Assembly (NCBI RefSeq): GCF_034044635.1
Contig: NZ_JAXCLX010000003.1
Coordinates: forward strand, 62,001 to 126,000
DNA: 64,000 nucleotides
Direction of reading: 5' to 3'
Origin: Dongia rigui
GTDB taxonomy: Bacteria > Pseudomonadota > Alphaproteobacteria > Dongiales > Dongiaceae
The position numbers and the translations under genes are program-made. Of the stretch, positions 44,339-52,932 are shown in pieces; position 1 is the stretch's first letter, and each line of letters begins with the position of its first letter. Under the pieces are notes generated by a model. It worked only from the letters and a program-made list of their open reading frames with translations, did not search any database and was not told the DNA's origin.

Positions 44339-44976
44339 CTGCCACCATGTCCCCGATCGCCAAGATCATCCGCCAGGCTCGCGCCATTCCCGTCATCGTG
44401 ATCGATGCGATTGAAGACGCGCTGCCCCTCGCCCAGGCGTTGCGCACCGGCGGTCTCTCCAGCATGGAGATCACCTTGCGCACCGCAGCCGGCCTCGAGG
44501 CGATCAAGCGCCTGCGCGGGGCTGTTGATGGCCTGTCGGTCGGCGTTGGTACGGTCCTCTCCGCCGATGACTTGAAGCGCGCCCATGCCGCCGGCGCCGA
44601 TTTCGCGGTCAGCCCCGGCTTCTCGGAAGACCTCGTCAAGCTGGCACTCGATCTGGGCCTGCCCTATCTGCCCGGTGCCGCGACGCCGGGCGAGGTGATG
44701 CGCGGCCGTGCGCTCGGCCTCGATGCCTTCAAGTTCTTCCCCGCCGCGACCCTGGGCGGCCCGGCGACGCTGAAGGCGTGGGGCGATGTCTTCCCGGACA
44801 ATCATTTCTGCCCCACAGGTGGTGTCTCGCCGGACAACGCTCGGGACTACCTGGCCCTCGCCCATGTCGCCGCGGTCGGATCATCCATGCCGGCACCGCG
44901 CAAGATGGTGCAGGAAAAGAAGTGGGAAGAGATCAAGGCGCTCAGCCACCAGTTTGTCGCGTCGACACAGGCCTGA
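44335..44976 (+). CDS. eda: KDPG/KHG aldolase
   Basis: The 213-residue aldolase splits KDPG to pyruvate and glyceraldehyde-3-phosphate. It has the SMEITLRTAAGLEAI region, VGVGTVLSADDLKRAHAAGA, FAVSPGFSEDLV, and the Schiff-base lysine in LDAFKFFPAATLGGPATL. It is the last gene of the operon. Its stop codon lies in a 14-bp tandem duplication. No terminator hairpin is evident after it. Confidence 0.95.
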   Translation: MTATMSPIAKIIRQARAIPVIVIDAIEDALPLAQALRTGGLSSMEITLRTAAGLEAIKRLRGAVDGLSVGVGTVLSADDLKRAHAAGADFAVSPGFSEDLVKLALDLGLPYLPGAATPGEVMRGRALGLDAFKFFPAATLGGPATLKAWGDVFPDNHFCPTGGVSPDNARDYLALAHVAAVGSSMPAPRKMVQEKKWEEIKALSHQFVASTQA

Positions 44977-45007
44977 GGATGCAGGCCTGAGGATGCGGGC
45001 CTGAGGA
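44969..45007. repeat. 14-bp tandem duplication across the eda stop codon
   Basis: AGGCCTGAGGATGC occurs at 44969-44982 and again at 44983-44996, followed by a partial GGGCCTGAGGA at 44997-45007. The first copy includes the eda TGA (44974-44976), so copies of the stop sit in the trailer. It resembles the other tandem duplications in this window. Confidence 0.85.
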
Positions 45008-45065
45008 GGGCGCCGGAGTTCAGCCTCGGATCCTGAGGCCCCGCGACCACCCCAGTACGCGCGGC

Positions 45066-45713
45066 CTATTTCTTCTTCGGCACGCGGAAGAGCTGCTGGT
45101 CAAGGTCCATGCCGAACTGCGCTTCGAACAGGCCGACACGCACCTGCTCGTTCTTCTGATCGACCACCGTCCATTGGCGCAGTTCCATGGGCTTGTCGCC
45201 CAGCTCCAGAATGACCTTGCCTTCATCGGCGTCATTGGTCTGACGGATGGTCAACTCGAAGGCGGCCGGCGAGCGCTTGAACGCCGTCACAGTCACATCG
45301 CCGCCCAGCTCGACGTCATCACGCAGCAGGAACCATAGCGGCGAGGATGATACCGGCACGCGGTTGATCTGATCGAGTTCCGGGTCATAGTAATGCAGCG
45401 ACACGCTGTCCGAGACGATCAGCATCGGTGACGGCGGCTCGTATTCAATGCGAATGAAACCCGGACGCTTCAGAGAGATCGTGCCGAAGGCGATGCCGCC
45501 CTTCTCGGAATATTGCTGAAACTTCGCCCGCATCGTCGTGATGCCGTTGAGGTAGTCCTGGATCCGTTTCAGATCCGCCTCGTCCTGCGGCGTCAGATTG
45601 GCCGGCACGGCGCGCGCAAAAGCCGGCCGAGCCAATGGCCCCAGCGCGCCGAGCAACGCCATGGCACCCGCCGCTGTCAGCAACTGACGCCGCGAAAAGG
45701 TGAAATCAGTCAC
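45066..45713 (-). CDS. lolA: LolA-like outer-membrane lipoprotein carrier
   Basis: This 215-residue protein has the LolA fold pattern: DYLNGITTMRAKFQQYSEKGG, LKRPGFIRIEYEPPSPMLIVSD, LWFLLRDDVELGG and LRQWTVVDQKNEQVRVGLF. It would carry lipoproteins across the periplasm. The N-terminus carries FSRRQLLTAAGAMALLGALG, which has a twin-arginine pair and could be a Tat-type signal peptide. Start GTG at 45713, 9 bases after AAAGG. It follows ftsK by 32 bases on the minus strand. Homologues without Tat signals exist, so export route is inferred. Confidence 0.8.
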   Translation of the reverse strand: MTDFTFSRRQLLTAAGAMALLGALGPLARPAFARAVPANLTPQDEADLKRIQDYLNGITTMRAKFQQYSEKGGIAFGTISLKRPGFIRIEYEPPSPMLIVSDSVSLHYYDPELDQINRVPVSSSPLWFLLRDDVELGGDVTVTAFKRSPAAFELTIRQTNDADEGKVILELGDKPMELRQWTVVDQKNEQVRVGLFEAQFGMDLDQQLFRVPKKK

Positions 45714-45745
45714 GATGGGAAACCTTTCGTTCAATGGTAACGGCC

Positions 45746-48232
45746 TCAATCGTCCATGCCGCGCGCCAGGACCTCGCGCTTGCCGACATGATTGGCCTGG
45801 GAAACGACGCCTTCCTTTTCCATCCGCTCGACGATTCGGGCGGCACGGTTGTAGCCGATCTGAAGATGGCGCTGGACGAAGCTGACCGATGCCTTTTTCT
45901 CACGCGTGACGATGGCCACGGCGCGGTCATAGAGTTCGTCGCCTGAACCGCCGCCGGGTTCACCATCGATATTGTCAAGACCCTCGCCCTCTTCGTCATC
46001 CTGCGTGACTTCCTCAATATAGGCTGGTTCGCCCTGTTCCTTGAGGAAGCGCACGATCGATTCCACTTCACGGTCCGAAACGAACGGGCCATGGACGCGG
46101 GTGATGCGACCGCCATTGGCCATATAGAGCATGTCGCCCTGGCCCAACAGCTGCTCAGCCCCCATCTCACCAAGAATTGTTCGGCTGTCGATCTTGGTGG
46201 TGACGTGGAAGCTGATACGTGTCGGAAAATTGGCCTTGATGGTGCCGGTGATGACATCGACCGACGGCCTTTGTGTCGCCATGATGATGTGAATGCCGGC
46301 GGCACGCGCCATCTGCGCCAGACGCTGGATCGCCGCCTCGATCTCCTTGCCGGCGACCAGCATCAGGTCGGCCATTTCGTCGACGACGACGACGATGAAA
46401 GGCAGGGCGGTGAGATCGAACGGCTCTTCCTCATAGATCGGCTGGCCGCTCTCGGGGTCGAAGCCGGTCTGCACGCGACGGGTCAGTGTTTCGCCCGCCG
46501 CACGTGCCTGCTCGAGGCGCTGGTTGAAGCCGTCGATGTTGCGCACACCCAGGCGCGACATGGCGCGGTAGCGGTTCTCCATTTCGCGCACGACCCATTT
46601 CAGGGCCACGATCGCCTTCTTTGGTTCCGTCACCACGGGTGACAGCAGATGCGGGATACCGTCATAGACGGAGAGTTCCAGCATCTTCGGGTCGATCATG
46701 ATGAACTTGCACTGCTCCGGCGTCAGGCGATAGAGCAGCGACAGGATCATGGTGTTGATGGCGACCGACTTGCCTGAACCCGTGGTGCCGGCAATGAGGA
46801 GATGCGGCATGCGCGCGAGATCGACCACGATGGGCGCGCCGCCGATATCCTTGCCGAGCACCAATGCCAGGCGGCTCTGGCTGCCCTGGTAGCTTTCATC
46901 CTCGATCAGTTCGCGGAAAGCGACGACCTCGCGCTCGCGGTTCGGCAACTCGATGCCGATGACACTGCGGCCGGGGACGACGGCGATGCGGACCGAGACG
47001 GCGCTCATCGAACGCGCGACGTCATCGGCAAGACTTACAACGCGGCTGGTCTTGGTGCCCGGCGCCGGTTCGAGTTCGTAGAGCGTCACCACGGGACCGG
47101 GGCGCACCTTGACGATCTCGCCCTTGACGCCGAAATCGTCGAGTACGGTTTCGAGCAGGCGTGCGTTCTTCTCGAGGCTCTCCTCGTTGATGCGCTGCAC
47201 GGCGAGATTTGCTGTGGGCCGCGAAAGAATATCGACCGGCGGCAGTTCGAAGGCGCTTTCCTCCAGCACTAGTTTCGCTTGGCGCGAATCCTTGCTTTTG
47301 GTCGGCTTGGCCTTTTCCTTGGCTTTCGCGGTTGGCGTCACGACCAGTCGCTCGCCACGGCCACGTTCTTCCGCTTCCGCCACGCGGCTGGGGATCTCGA
47401 TCGCCACACGGCCGCGCTCGTTGCCGTCATTGCCGAAACGTGGCTCGCGCCGCGCATTGTCCCGCGGTGCCTCACTGTCGGCACGACGCCCGAATGTCGG
47501 CAGCCGCAGCTTGAAGCCACCACCGCCAATGCCGGAACGTCCGCGATCGATCACTTCGCCCATGTTGCGCCCCATACGCGCAACGCCGCGCCCGAAACGC
47601 ACATAACCGCCGAGCCCGATTCCCAGGCTGTGATAGAGGGCGACGAGGCCAGCGGCGAGGCACGCCATCGCAAGCAAGCGGCTGATCAAGGCAAAGTCGA
47701 CCCCGCCGGCAAATTGCGCGACAAAGCCACCAAGGCCGCTTGTCCCACCAGAGCCCACCAGGATCATATGGCCGGCAAGCCCACCGAGGCCGGCAATCCA
47801 TGGCCATTCACCGGTTCCCGGCAGGGCGGCAAATGCGGTGGCGAGCAGAAGACTGGTGACAGGCAGCAGCAGCAGCTTCAACCACATGCGGCCGATGAAA
47901 TGATCGCGCAGCAGCGCCACACCCCAAGCCAGCAGGGCGGCCGGTGGCACCAGTGCCGCGAGGCCCAGCCCTTGCAGGACGAAATCCGAGAAGACCGCGC
48001 CCGGGCCGCCCAGCACATTGGCCACCGACGCGTCAGTGGCGCGGTTGAAGGACGGATCCGTGCCATTGGCCGTCAACAGCGCCAGCAGATAGGCAAAGCC
48101 CGCCAGCATCAGCACGATGCCGAGGCCTTCCAGCAACCGCCGCTGCACGAAGCTGGTGAAGCCGCCGGGGCCGCCGAAGCCCAAGCCCGATGGCATCGTC
48201 ATGCCGCCGCCGCGTGCGCCATTTGTCGCCAT
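45746..48232 (-). CDS. ftsK: DNA translocase FtsK
   Basis: This 828-residue protein pumps chromosome DNA through the division septum. It has about four N-terminal membrane helices (residues 35-200), a charged linker (240-330), and the motor domain: Walker A GTTGSGKSVAIN, FIMIDPKMLELSVYDGIPHLL, IVVVVDEMADLM, and the C-terminal gamma winged-helix DELYDRAVAIV...YNRAARIVERMEKEGVV. It lies 2 bases after the upstream aminotransferase and 32 bases before lolA, forming a likely operon. Confidence 0.96.
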   Translation of the reverse strand: MATNGARGGGMTMPSGLGFGGPGGFTSFVQRRLLEGLGIVLMLAGFAYLLALLTANGTDPSFNRATDASVANVLGGPGAVFSDFVLQGLGLAALVPPAALLAWGVALLRDHFIGRMWLKLLLLPVTSLLLATAFAALPGTGEWPWIAGLGGLAGHMILVGSGGTSGLGGFVAQFAGGVDFALISRLLAMACLAAGLVALYHSLGIGLGGYVRFGRGVARMGRNMGEVIDRGRSGIGGGGFKLRLPTFGRRADSEAPRDNARREPRFGNDGNERGRVAIEIPSRVAEAEERGRGERLVVTPTAKAKEKAKPTKSKDSRQAKLVLEESAFELPPVDILSRPTANLAVQRINEESLEKNARLLETVLDDFGVKGEIVKVRPGPVVTLYELEPAPGTKTSRVVSLADDVARSMSAVSVRIAVVPGRSVIGIELPNREREVVAFRELIEDESYQGSQSRLALVLGKDIGGAPIVVDLARMPHLLIAGTTGSGKSVAINTMILSLLYRLTPEQCKFIMIDPKMLELSVYDGIPHLLSPVVTEPKKAIVALKWVVREMENRYRAMSRLGVRNIDGFNQRLEQARAAGETLTRRVQTGFDPESGQPIYEEEPFDLTALPFIVVVVDEMADLMLVAGKEIEAAIQRLAQMARAAGIHIIMATQRPSVDVITGTIKANFPTRISFHVTTKIDSRTILGEMGAEQLLGQGDMLYMANGGRITRVHGPFVSDREVESIVRFLKEQGEPAYIEEVTQDDEEGEGLDNIDGEPGGGSGDELYDRAVAIVTREKKASVSFVQRHLQIGYNRAARIVERMEKEGVVSQANHVGKREVLARGMDD

Positions 48233-48234
48233 AG

Positions 48235-49476
48235 TTACTGTCCCCCGCTCGACATCTTCATCTCAGCTCCGGCAGCCATGAAGCTGCCCAGAACACCCGC
48301 CATCCGCTCCAGCGCCCCCGCCAATTGCTGCGGCTCATAGACCAGCGCGACGCGGATGAACGGCGCACCGGGATTACGTCCATTGGCATCGACCCGCGCC
48401 ATGTAGCCGCCCGGCAGCACCTTGATCGCCGCCTGCCGCCACAATTCCACCGCCGCCTTCTCGCCATCGCCCACGTCGAGCCACAGGAAAAACCCGCCAC
48501 CCGGCTTCACATTGCCGAAGATCGGCCCCAGAGCCTTCTGCGCCAGATCGAAGCTGGCCTGGTAGCGCTGGCGGTTTTCAGTCACATGGGCTTCATCGGA
48601 CCACAGCAAGGTCGAAGCGGCGAGGATCGGCAGCGGCACCGCAACACCGCCATAATTGATGAGTTGCGCCTGGCGCGAAATAAATCTGGCATCGCCGGCC
48701 ACGAAACCTGATCGCATGCCCGGCGCGCTGGAGCGCTTGGAGAGCGAATGAAAGACCAGCACATTGTCGCATGAGCCGCTGGCTTGCGCCGCCTCGATGG
48801 CACCGGCCGGCGGCGCGCCGGTATAGATCTCGGCATAGCATTCATCGGCCGCGATCACGAAGTCATGACGGCGCGCAAGCTCGATCCAGCGGCGCCAGAA
48901 GGCGGCATCGGCAACCGACCCTTGCGGATTGGCGGGCGAACACAGATAGACCATCGCCGCTTCCTGGAGCAGCGACACGGGCACGGCCTCGGGATCGGGC
49001 AGGAACGCAGTTTCCGGGCCGGCCGGCAGGAAGGCCGGTTCGCCGCCGGCCACGACCGCCGCACCGGCATAGGTGTGGTAGAAGGGGTTGGCCATCAGTA
49101 CCTTCGCCTTGCCCTTCGGCAGGCCCGCCGCCACGGCGGAGAGGGCGATGTGGAACAACGCCTCGCGCGTCCCGGAAACCGGCACGATCATGCGATCGGC
49201 GTCGATGAAGCCGGGCTCGATCCCATAGCGCCGCACCAGCCAGGCCTTGGCGGCCGCCCGGAACTCCACATTGCCGATCGTCGGGGGATACTTGCTCCAC
49301 AGTTCTTTTGCGTTGGCGATGGCGTCGGTGGCGAAGGCCGGGGGCTGGAATTGCGGCTCGCCGAGCGATAACAGCAAAGGCGTATTGCCACCCCCGGGCT
49401 GGGTCCCTTCCAGCAGCTTGTTCAGCCGCGTGAAAGGGTGAAACTGGGCGAGCGACTCGACGCGATCCTGATTCAT
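48235..49476 (-). CDS. PLP-dependent class I/II aminotransferase
   Basis: The 413-residue enzyme has the fold-type I aminotransferase pattern: LSLGEPQFQPPAFATDAI, YPPTIGNVEFR, ANPFYHTYAGA, SPANPQGSVA, AADECYAEIYTG and the PLP-binding lysine in HSLSKRSSAPGMRSGF. The neighbourhood with ftsK and lolA and the sequence suggest a succinyldiaminopimelate transaminase (DapC) type, acting in lysine/peptidoglycan synthesis, but substrate cannot be proved. Start ATG at 49476. Its stop is 2 bases before ftsK. Confidence 0.85.
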   Translation of the reverse strand: MNQDRVESLAQFHPFTRLNKLLEGTQPGGGNTPLLLSLGEPQFQPPAFATDAIANAKELWSKYPPTIGNVEFRAAAKAWLVRRYGIEPGFIDADRMIVPVSGTREALFHIALSAVAAGLPKGKAKVLMANPFYHTYAGAAVVAGGEPAFLPAGPETAFLPDPEAVPVSLLQEAAMVYLCSPANPQGSVADAAFWRRWIELARRHDFVIAADECYAEIYTGAPPAGAIEAAQASGSCDNVLVFHSLSKRSSAPGMRSGFVAGDARFISRQAQLINYGGVAVPLPILAASTLLWSDEAHVTENRQRYQASFDLAQKALGPIFGNVKPGGGFFLWLDVGDGEKAAVELWRQAAIKVLPGGYMARVDANGRNPGAPFIRVALVYEPQQLAGALERMAGVLGSFMAAGAEMKMSSGGQ

Positions 49477-49694
49477 TCTCGAAACCCTGGCCCGTCTGGG
49501 CAAAAATGCAAGCTACATCAAAGGCCGACTCGGGCGCGACTCGGATGCGACTCGAAAGAGTACAAACCAGCACAAGCCGGGAACGACACTAATGTCTTAA
49601 GAGTCTGCCATCAAGTGCTTGTATTAACGCAGATTCCGCTCCACTAGGCGATATCGTGCCGATGGTCCCGAAAGGTTCCATCTGTGTTCGACAA

Positions 49695-49740
49695 TTGACA
49701 AATACCTAAATAGCGTAATATCGTATGCGTAATATTACGC
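49695..49740 (+). promoter_or_regulatory. Promoter and palindromic operator upstream of the KDG-kinase-like gene
   Basis: TTGACA (49695-49700) is followed 15 bases later by TAATAT (49716-49721), a likely promoter. Overlapping and following it are GCGTAATATCG (49714-49724) and a perfect 14-bp palindrome GCGTAATATTACGC (49727-49740). Both share the GCGTAATAT half. This looks like a repressor site. The surrounding 315-base gap (49477-49791) holds no gene that I can support. Confidence 0.55.
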
Positions 49741-49791
49741 TTTCGAAGCCTGAGAGAGGCAAGGCGCGTCGGCTTGCCCTGGGGACACGTG

Positions 49792-50706
49792 ATGAAAATT
49801 GCCGCCATCGGCGAGTGCATGGTCGAGTTTGCGCCTGACGGCCGGGATGGCTGGCAGATGGGCTTTGCCGGCGACACATTCAATACGCTGTGGACCTTGC
49901 GTGGCCTGCTGCCGAGCAACGTCACCACCGATTACGTCTCGGCCTTCGGCGATGACGAGTTCTCGCGCCGGCAACTCGCCTTCTTTGCCCAGCATCACGT
50001 CGGCACGGCCAACAGCCCCCATATCGCCGGCGGCCGGCCCGGACTCTACGCCATCACCCTGGACGGGGCGGAACGCAGCTTTACCTATTGGCGCGGCGAT
50101 TCCGTGGCACGCCGGCTCGCCGACGATAGCGCGGCATTGGCCGGCAGCCTCAAGGACCGCAAGCTCATCTATTTCTCAGGGATCACGCTGGCGATCCTGA
50201 CGCCCACGTCGCGCCGCGCTCTGCTGGCGGCTGTGACCGTTGCCCGCGCGCAAGGCAGCCTCATCGCCTTCGATCCCAACTACCGCCCGCGCCTGTGGCC
50301 GGACCGCGCAATTGCGGCAGCGGCCATCACCGAAGCCGAGCACGTGGCCGATATCGTGCTGCCGACCTTCGATGACGAGCGCAGCCTGTTCGACGATGTG
50401 GACCCTGCCGCGACCGGGCGACGGATCACGGATCTCGGCGTGCGCGAATGTGTGGTCAAGAATGGCGGGCAAGCGGCTTTGCTCTGCCACGACGGCCGCG
50501 TCGCCGAGAGTCCGGCCCGGCCAGGCGTCAAGGCCGTCGACACGTCCGGCGCCGGCGATGCTTTCAATGGCGGCTACCTTGCTGCACGACTGCAGGGCCG
50601 TGAACCTGCCGACGCCGCCGCCTTCGCCCACCGCGTGGCCGCCTTGGCCATTGGTGTTCGCGGCGCGTTGACGCCGTTCTCGGTCCTCAGCACTGCACGC
50701 GAATAG
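49792..50706 (+). CDS. kdgK: PfkB-family sugar kinase, 2-keto-3-deoxygluconate kinase-like
   Basis: The 304-residue kinase has the ribokinase-family markers MKIAAIGECMVEF, the substrate-lid GFAGDTFNTLWTLRGLL, FDPNYRPRLWPDRA, and the catalytic aspartate in AVDTSGAGDAFNGGYLAARL. The pattern GECMVEF plus GGDTFNT is characteristic of 2-keto-3-deoxygluconate kinases, which would feed the same KDPG pool as the Entner-Doudoroff operon. The start is the ATG at 49792, after GGGGAC. An operator sits upstream. No other hexuronate genes are in the window. Confidence 0.85.
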   Translation: MKIAAIGECMVEFAPDGRDGWQMGFAGDTFNTLWTLRGLLPSNVTTDYVSAFGDDEFSRRQLAFFAQHHVGTANSPHIAGGRPGLYAITLDGAERSFTYWRGDSVARRLADDSAALAGSLKDRKLIYFSGITLAILTPTSRRALLAAVTVARAQGSLIAFDPNYRPRLWPDRAIAAAAITEAEHVADIVLPTFDDERSLFDDVDPAATGRRITDLGVRECVVKNGGQAALLCHDGRVAESPARPGVKAVDTSGAGDAFNGGYLAARLQGREPADAAAFAHRVAALAIGVRGALTPFSVLSTARE

Positions 50707-50793
50707 GAAAGTGTGCTCTGGCCCGAATGAGTGTCACGCCAATTTCACCCGATTGCGACATGGCGGCAACCTGCTGCCGCTATAGATCGCCGG

Positions 50794-51642
50794 ATGAGCA
50801 GCCTCTCCCTCACCTATTCCAGTGCCTATGATTCGCGCCTGGCGCGCTTGTCGATCCGGGCGATCGAGATCCTCAGCGGCCAGCTGCGCCTGAAGCGTCT
50901 TTACGATCTTTACCAGGCGGAGATGGACGGGTCGACCGATTTCTGGGAGGCCGCCATGCGCCTCCTGCAGTTGCAGCTCGATTACGACGCCGGTCGTCTG
51001 GCGCAATTGCCGACCACGGGTCCGCTGGTCATCATCGCCAATCATCCGTTCGGCCTGATCGACGGCCTCTTGATCGGCCATCTTGCCAATCGCGTGCGCG
51101 ACGACTTCAAGGTTCTGACCAATTCCAGGCTCTATCCGCCTGATGCCGATATCCAGCGCTATATCCTGCCCATCGATTTCGATCCTGGCCCCGAAGCACA
51201 GGCAACCACATTGAAGACGCGGTCGATCGCGCGACAGCATCTAGCCGGTGGCGGCTGCCTGATCGTGTTTCCGGCCGGCGGTGTCGCCACGACGCCGACG
51301 CCGTTCGCGCGCCAGGCCGTCGACCTCGACTGGAAGCCCTTTACCGCGCGCCTCATTCACGCGTCGCAGGCAACCGTCGTGCCGATGTTCTTCCACGGCC
51401 AGAACAGCCGCCTCTTCCAGATCGCCAGCCATATCAGTATGACCGCGCGCCTTGCCTTCCTGCTGCACGAAGTGTCGAACAAGATCGGCGGCGCCTTTCG
51501 CGTCACCATCGGCGACGTCATCCCTTATTCCGAGATCGCAGCGACCCGCGACCCGCTCGAACTGTGCCGTTACTTACGCCAGCGCACCGAATGGCTCGGC
51601 AATCCAGCGACACGGCCCGGGGCCAGCGGCATCATCGGCTGA
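50794..51642 (+). CDS. PlsC-like 1-acyl-glycerol-3-phosphate acyltransferase family protein
   Basis: This 282-residue protein has the acyltransferase NHx4D motif in IIANHPFGLIDGLLIG and the second block FPAGGVATTPTPFARQAVDLDW, with PMFFHGQNSRLFQ later. These match the lysophospholipid acyltransferase family, often called hemolysin-like or PlsC-like. A membrane anchor is not obvious. The ATG at 50794 is preferred to the earlier in-frame start at 50731. The next gene is convergent, 3 bases away. Confidence 0.82.
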   Translation: MSSLSLTYSSAYDSRLARLSIRAIEILSGQLRLKRLYDLYQAEMDGSTDFWEAAMRLLQLQLDYDAGRLAQLPTTGPLVIIANHPFGLIDGLLIGHLANRVRDDFKVLTNSRLYPPDADIQRYILPIDFDPGPEAQATTLKTRSIARQHLAGGGCLIVFPAGGVATTPTPFARQAVDLDWKPFTARLIHASQATVVPMFFHGQNSRLFQIASHISMTARLAFLLHEVSNKIGGAFRVTIGDVIPYSEIAATRDPLELCRYLRQRTEWLGNPATRPGASGIIG

Positions 51643-51645
51643 TCT

Positions 51646-52932
51646 TCAGGCGGCGTGCCGCTTCCCTTCCTTCAAATCGTAATACCGCATCATCCAGGGC
51701 ACGAACCAGTTGTTGCCCTGGTAGAACGGCACCGTCTTGAACGGCCGGTCGGCAAAGACCGATTTGACCGAACCCGGCGCCAGGATCCGCTGTGCCAGCA
51801 ATCGCCCGAAATGCGAGCCCATCGGCAGCCCGGCAAAGCAATAGCCGACGGCAAAGTGAATACCTTCATGGGTCCCCAGATGCGGCAGCAGATCGAACGT
51901 GGCAGCACAGCGCCCGGTCCAGCTATGCGAGACGCCAACGCCTTTGAGGTCGGGGAACGTCGCCTGCAATTCCCGCATCAGGCGCTTTGCCATGGTTGCT
52001 TGATCGCTGCGGGTGCCGGTCTTGCCGGTATAGAGGATGCGATTGCCATCTGGCGCCCGCCGGATCGCATCGACATTCATGAAGCTGTCGATATAGGTCC
52101 GGTCATGGGGCAGCAGCTGATCGATCAACCCTTGCGGCAATTCCTCGGTTGCCATCTGCCAGGCATCGAAGGGAATAAGCCGACGCTGCAGCCAAGGCAG
52201 CAGGCCGTCGGTATAGCCATTGGTCGCCAGGATCACGTCCCGTGCCTGCAGATGACCCCGATCCGTGGCGATTTTGAAGCCCGCGCTGTCCCGACCAATG
52301 CCGCTCACCCGGGTAAAGGGATGCAACTGAATGCCGCGCGGGACCACCGCACGCAGCAATCCGGCGTGATAAAGGCCCGGATGGATCGACGCCAGATCCG
52401 GCAGAACGACACCACCGACATAGCGCGGGCTGCCGATCTCCCTTGGCAAGGCATCGCGGCCAAGGATATCGAAAGGCGAACCGAGATGCCGATGGCGCAG
52501 TTCATATTCGCGCTTGATATCTTCGAACTGGCGCGCGGTCTCCGCCAGGACCAAGCGACCATGCACCTTGAAGGCGCAGTCGATGGCATATTCGGCCACC
52601 GTGTCGGCGACGGCCTGAAAGGCTGCCTGCATCTCCTGATAGGTCGCGATCGCGTGGTCGAGGCCCTTGGCCTTCACCAGATCGCCGAAGGAATATTTGA
52701 GGGTACGACCGACGAAACCGGAATTACGGCTGGAGGCGCCGGAGCCGATGGCGTTGCTGTCGAAGACCGCCACGGAGCGGCCGGCCTCCGCCAGTTTGAG
52801 TGCCGCAATCAGCCCGGTATAGCCGGAGCCGACAATGGCCACATCGATATCTCTCGGCAGATCCGTTGCCGTCAACGCCGGCCGCGGTGCCGCTTCCCAC
52901 CAATAAGGATCGGTCTTCATGGCGTTGCTCAT
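51646..52932 (-). CDS. FAD-dependent oxidoreductase (DAO family, PuuB-like)
   Basis: The 428-residue flavoprotein has the N-terminal FAD-binding motif VAIVGSGYTGLIAALKLAEAG and the DAO-family tail (HSWTGRCAATFDLLPHLG, FAVGYCFAGLPMGSHFGR). Relatives oxidise amines or amino acids, such as gamma-glutamylputrescine oxidase. Its ATG overlaps the hydroxyacyl-CoA-dehydrogenase-like gene stop by 4 bases, so the two are translated together. The substrate is not known. Confidence 0.85.
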   Translation of the reverse strand: MSNAMKTDPYWWEAAPRPALTATDLPRDIDVAIVGSGYTGLIAALKLAEAGRSVAVFDSNAIGSGASSRNSGFVGRTLKYSFGDLVKAKGLDHAIATYQEMQAAFQAVADTVAEYAIDCAFKVHGRLVLAETARQFEDIKREYELRHRHLGSPFDILGRDALPREIGSPRYVGGVVLPDLASIHPGLYHAGLLRAVVPRGIQLHPFTRVSGIGRDSAGFKIATDRGHLQARDVILATNGYTDGLLPWLQRRLIPFDAWQMATEELPQGLIDQLLPHDRTYIDSFMNVDAIRRAPDGNRILYTGKTGTRSDQATMAKRLMRELQATFPDLKGVGVSHSWTGRCAATFDLLPHLGTHEGIHFAVGYCFAGLPMGSHFGRLLAQRILAPGSVKSVFADRPFKTVPFYQGNNWFVPWMMRYYDLKEGKRHAA

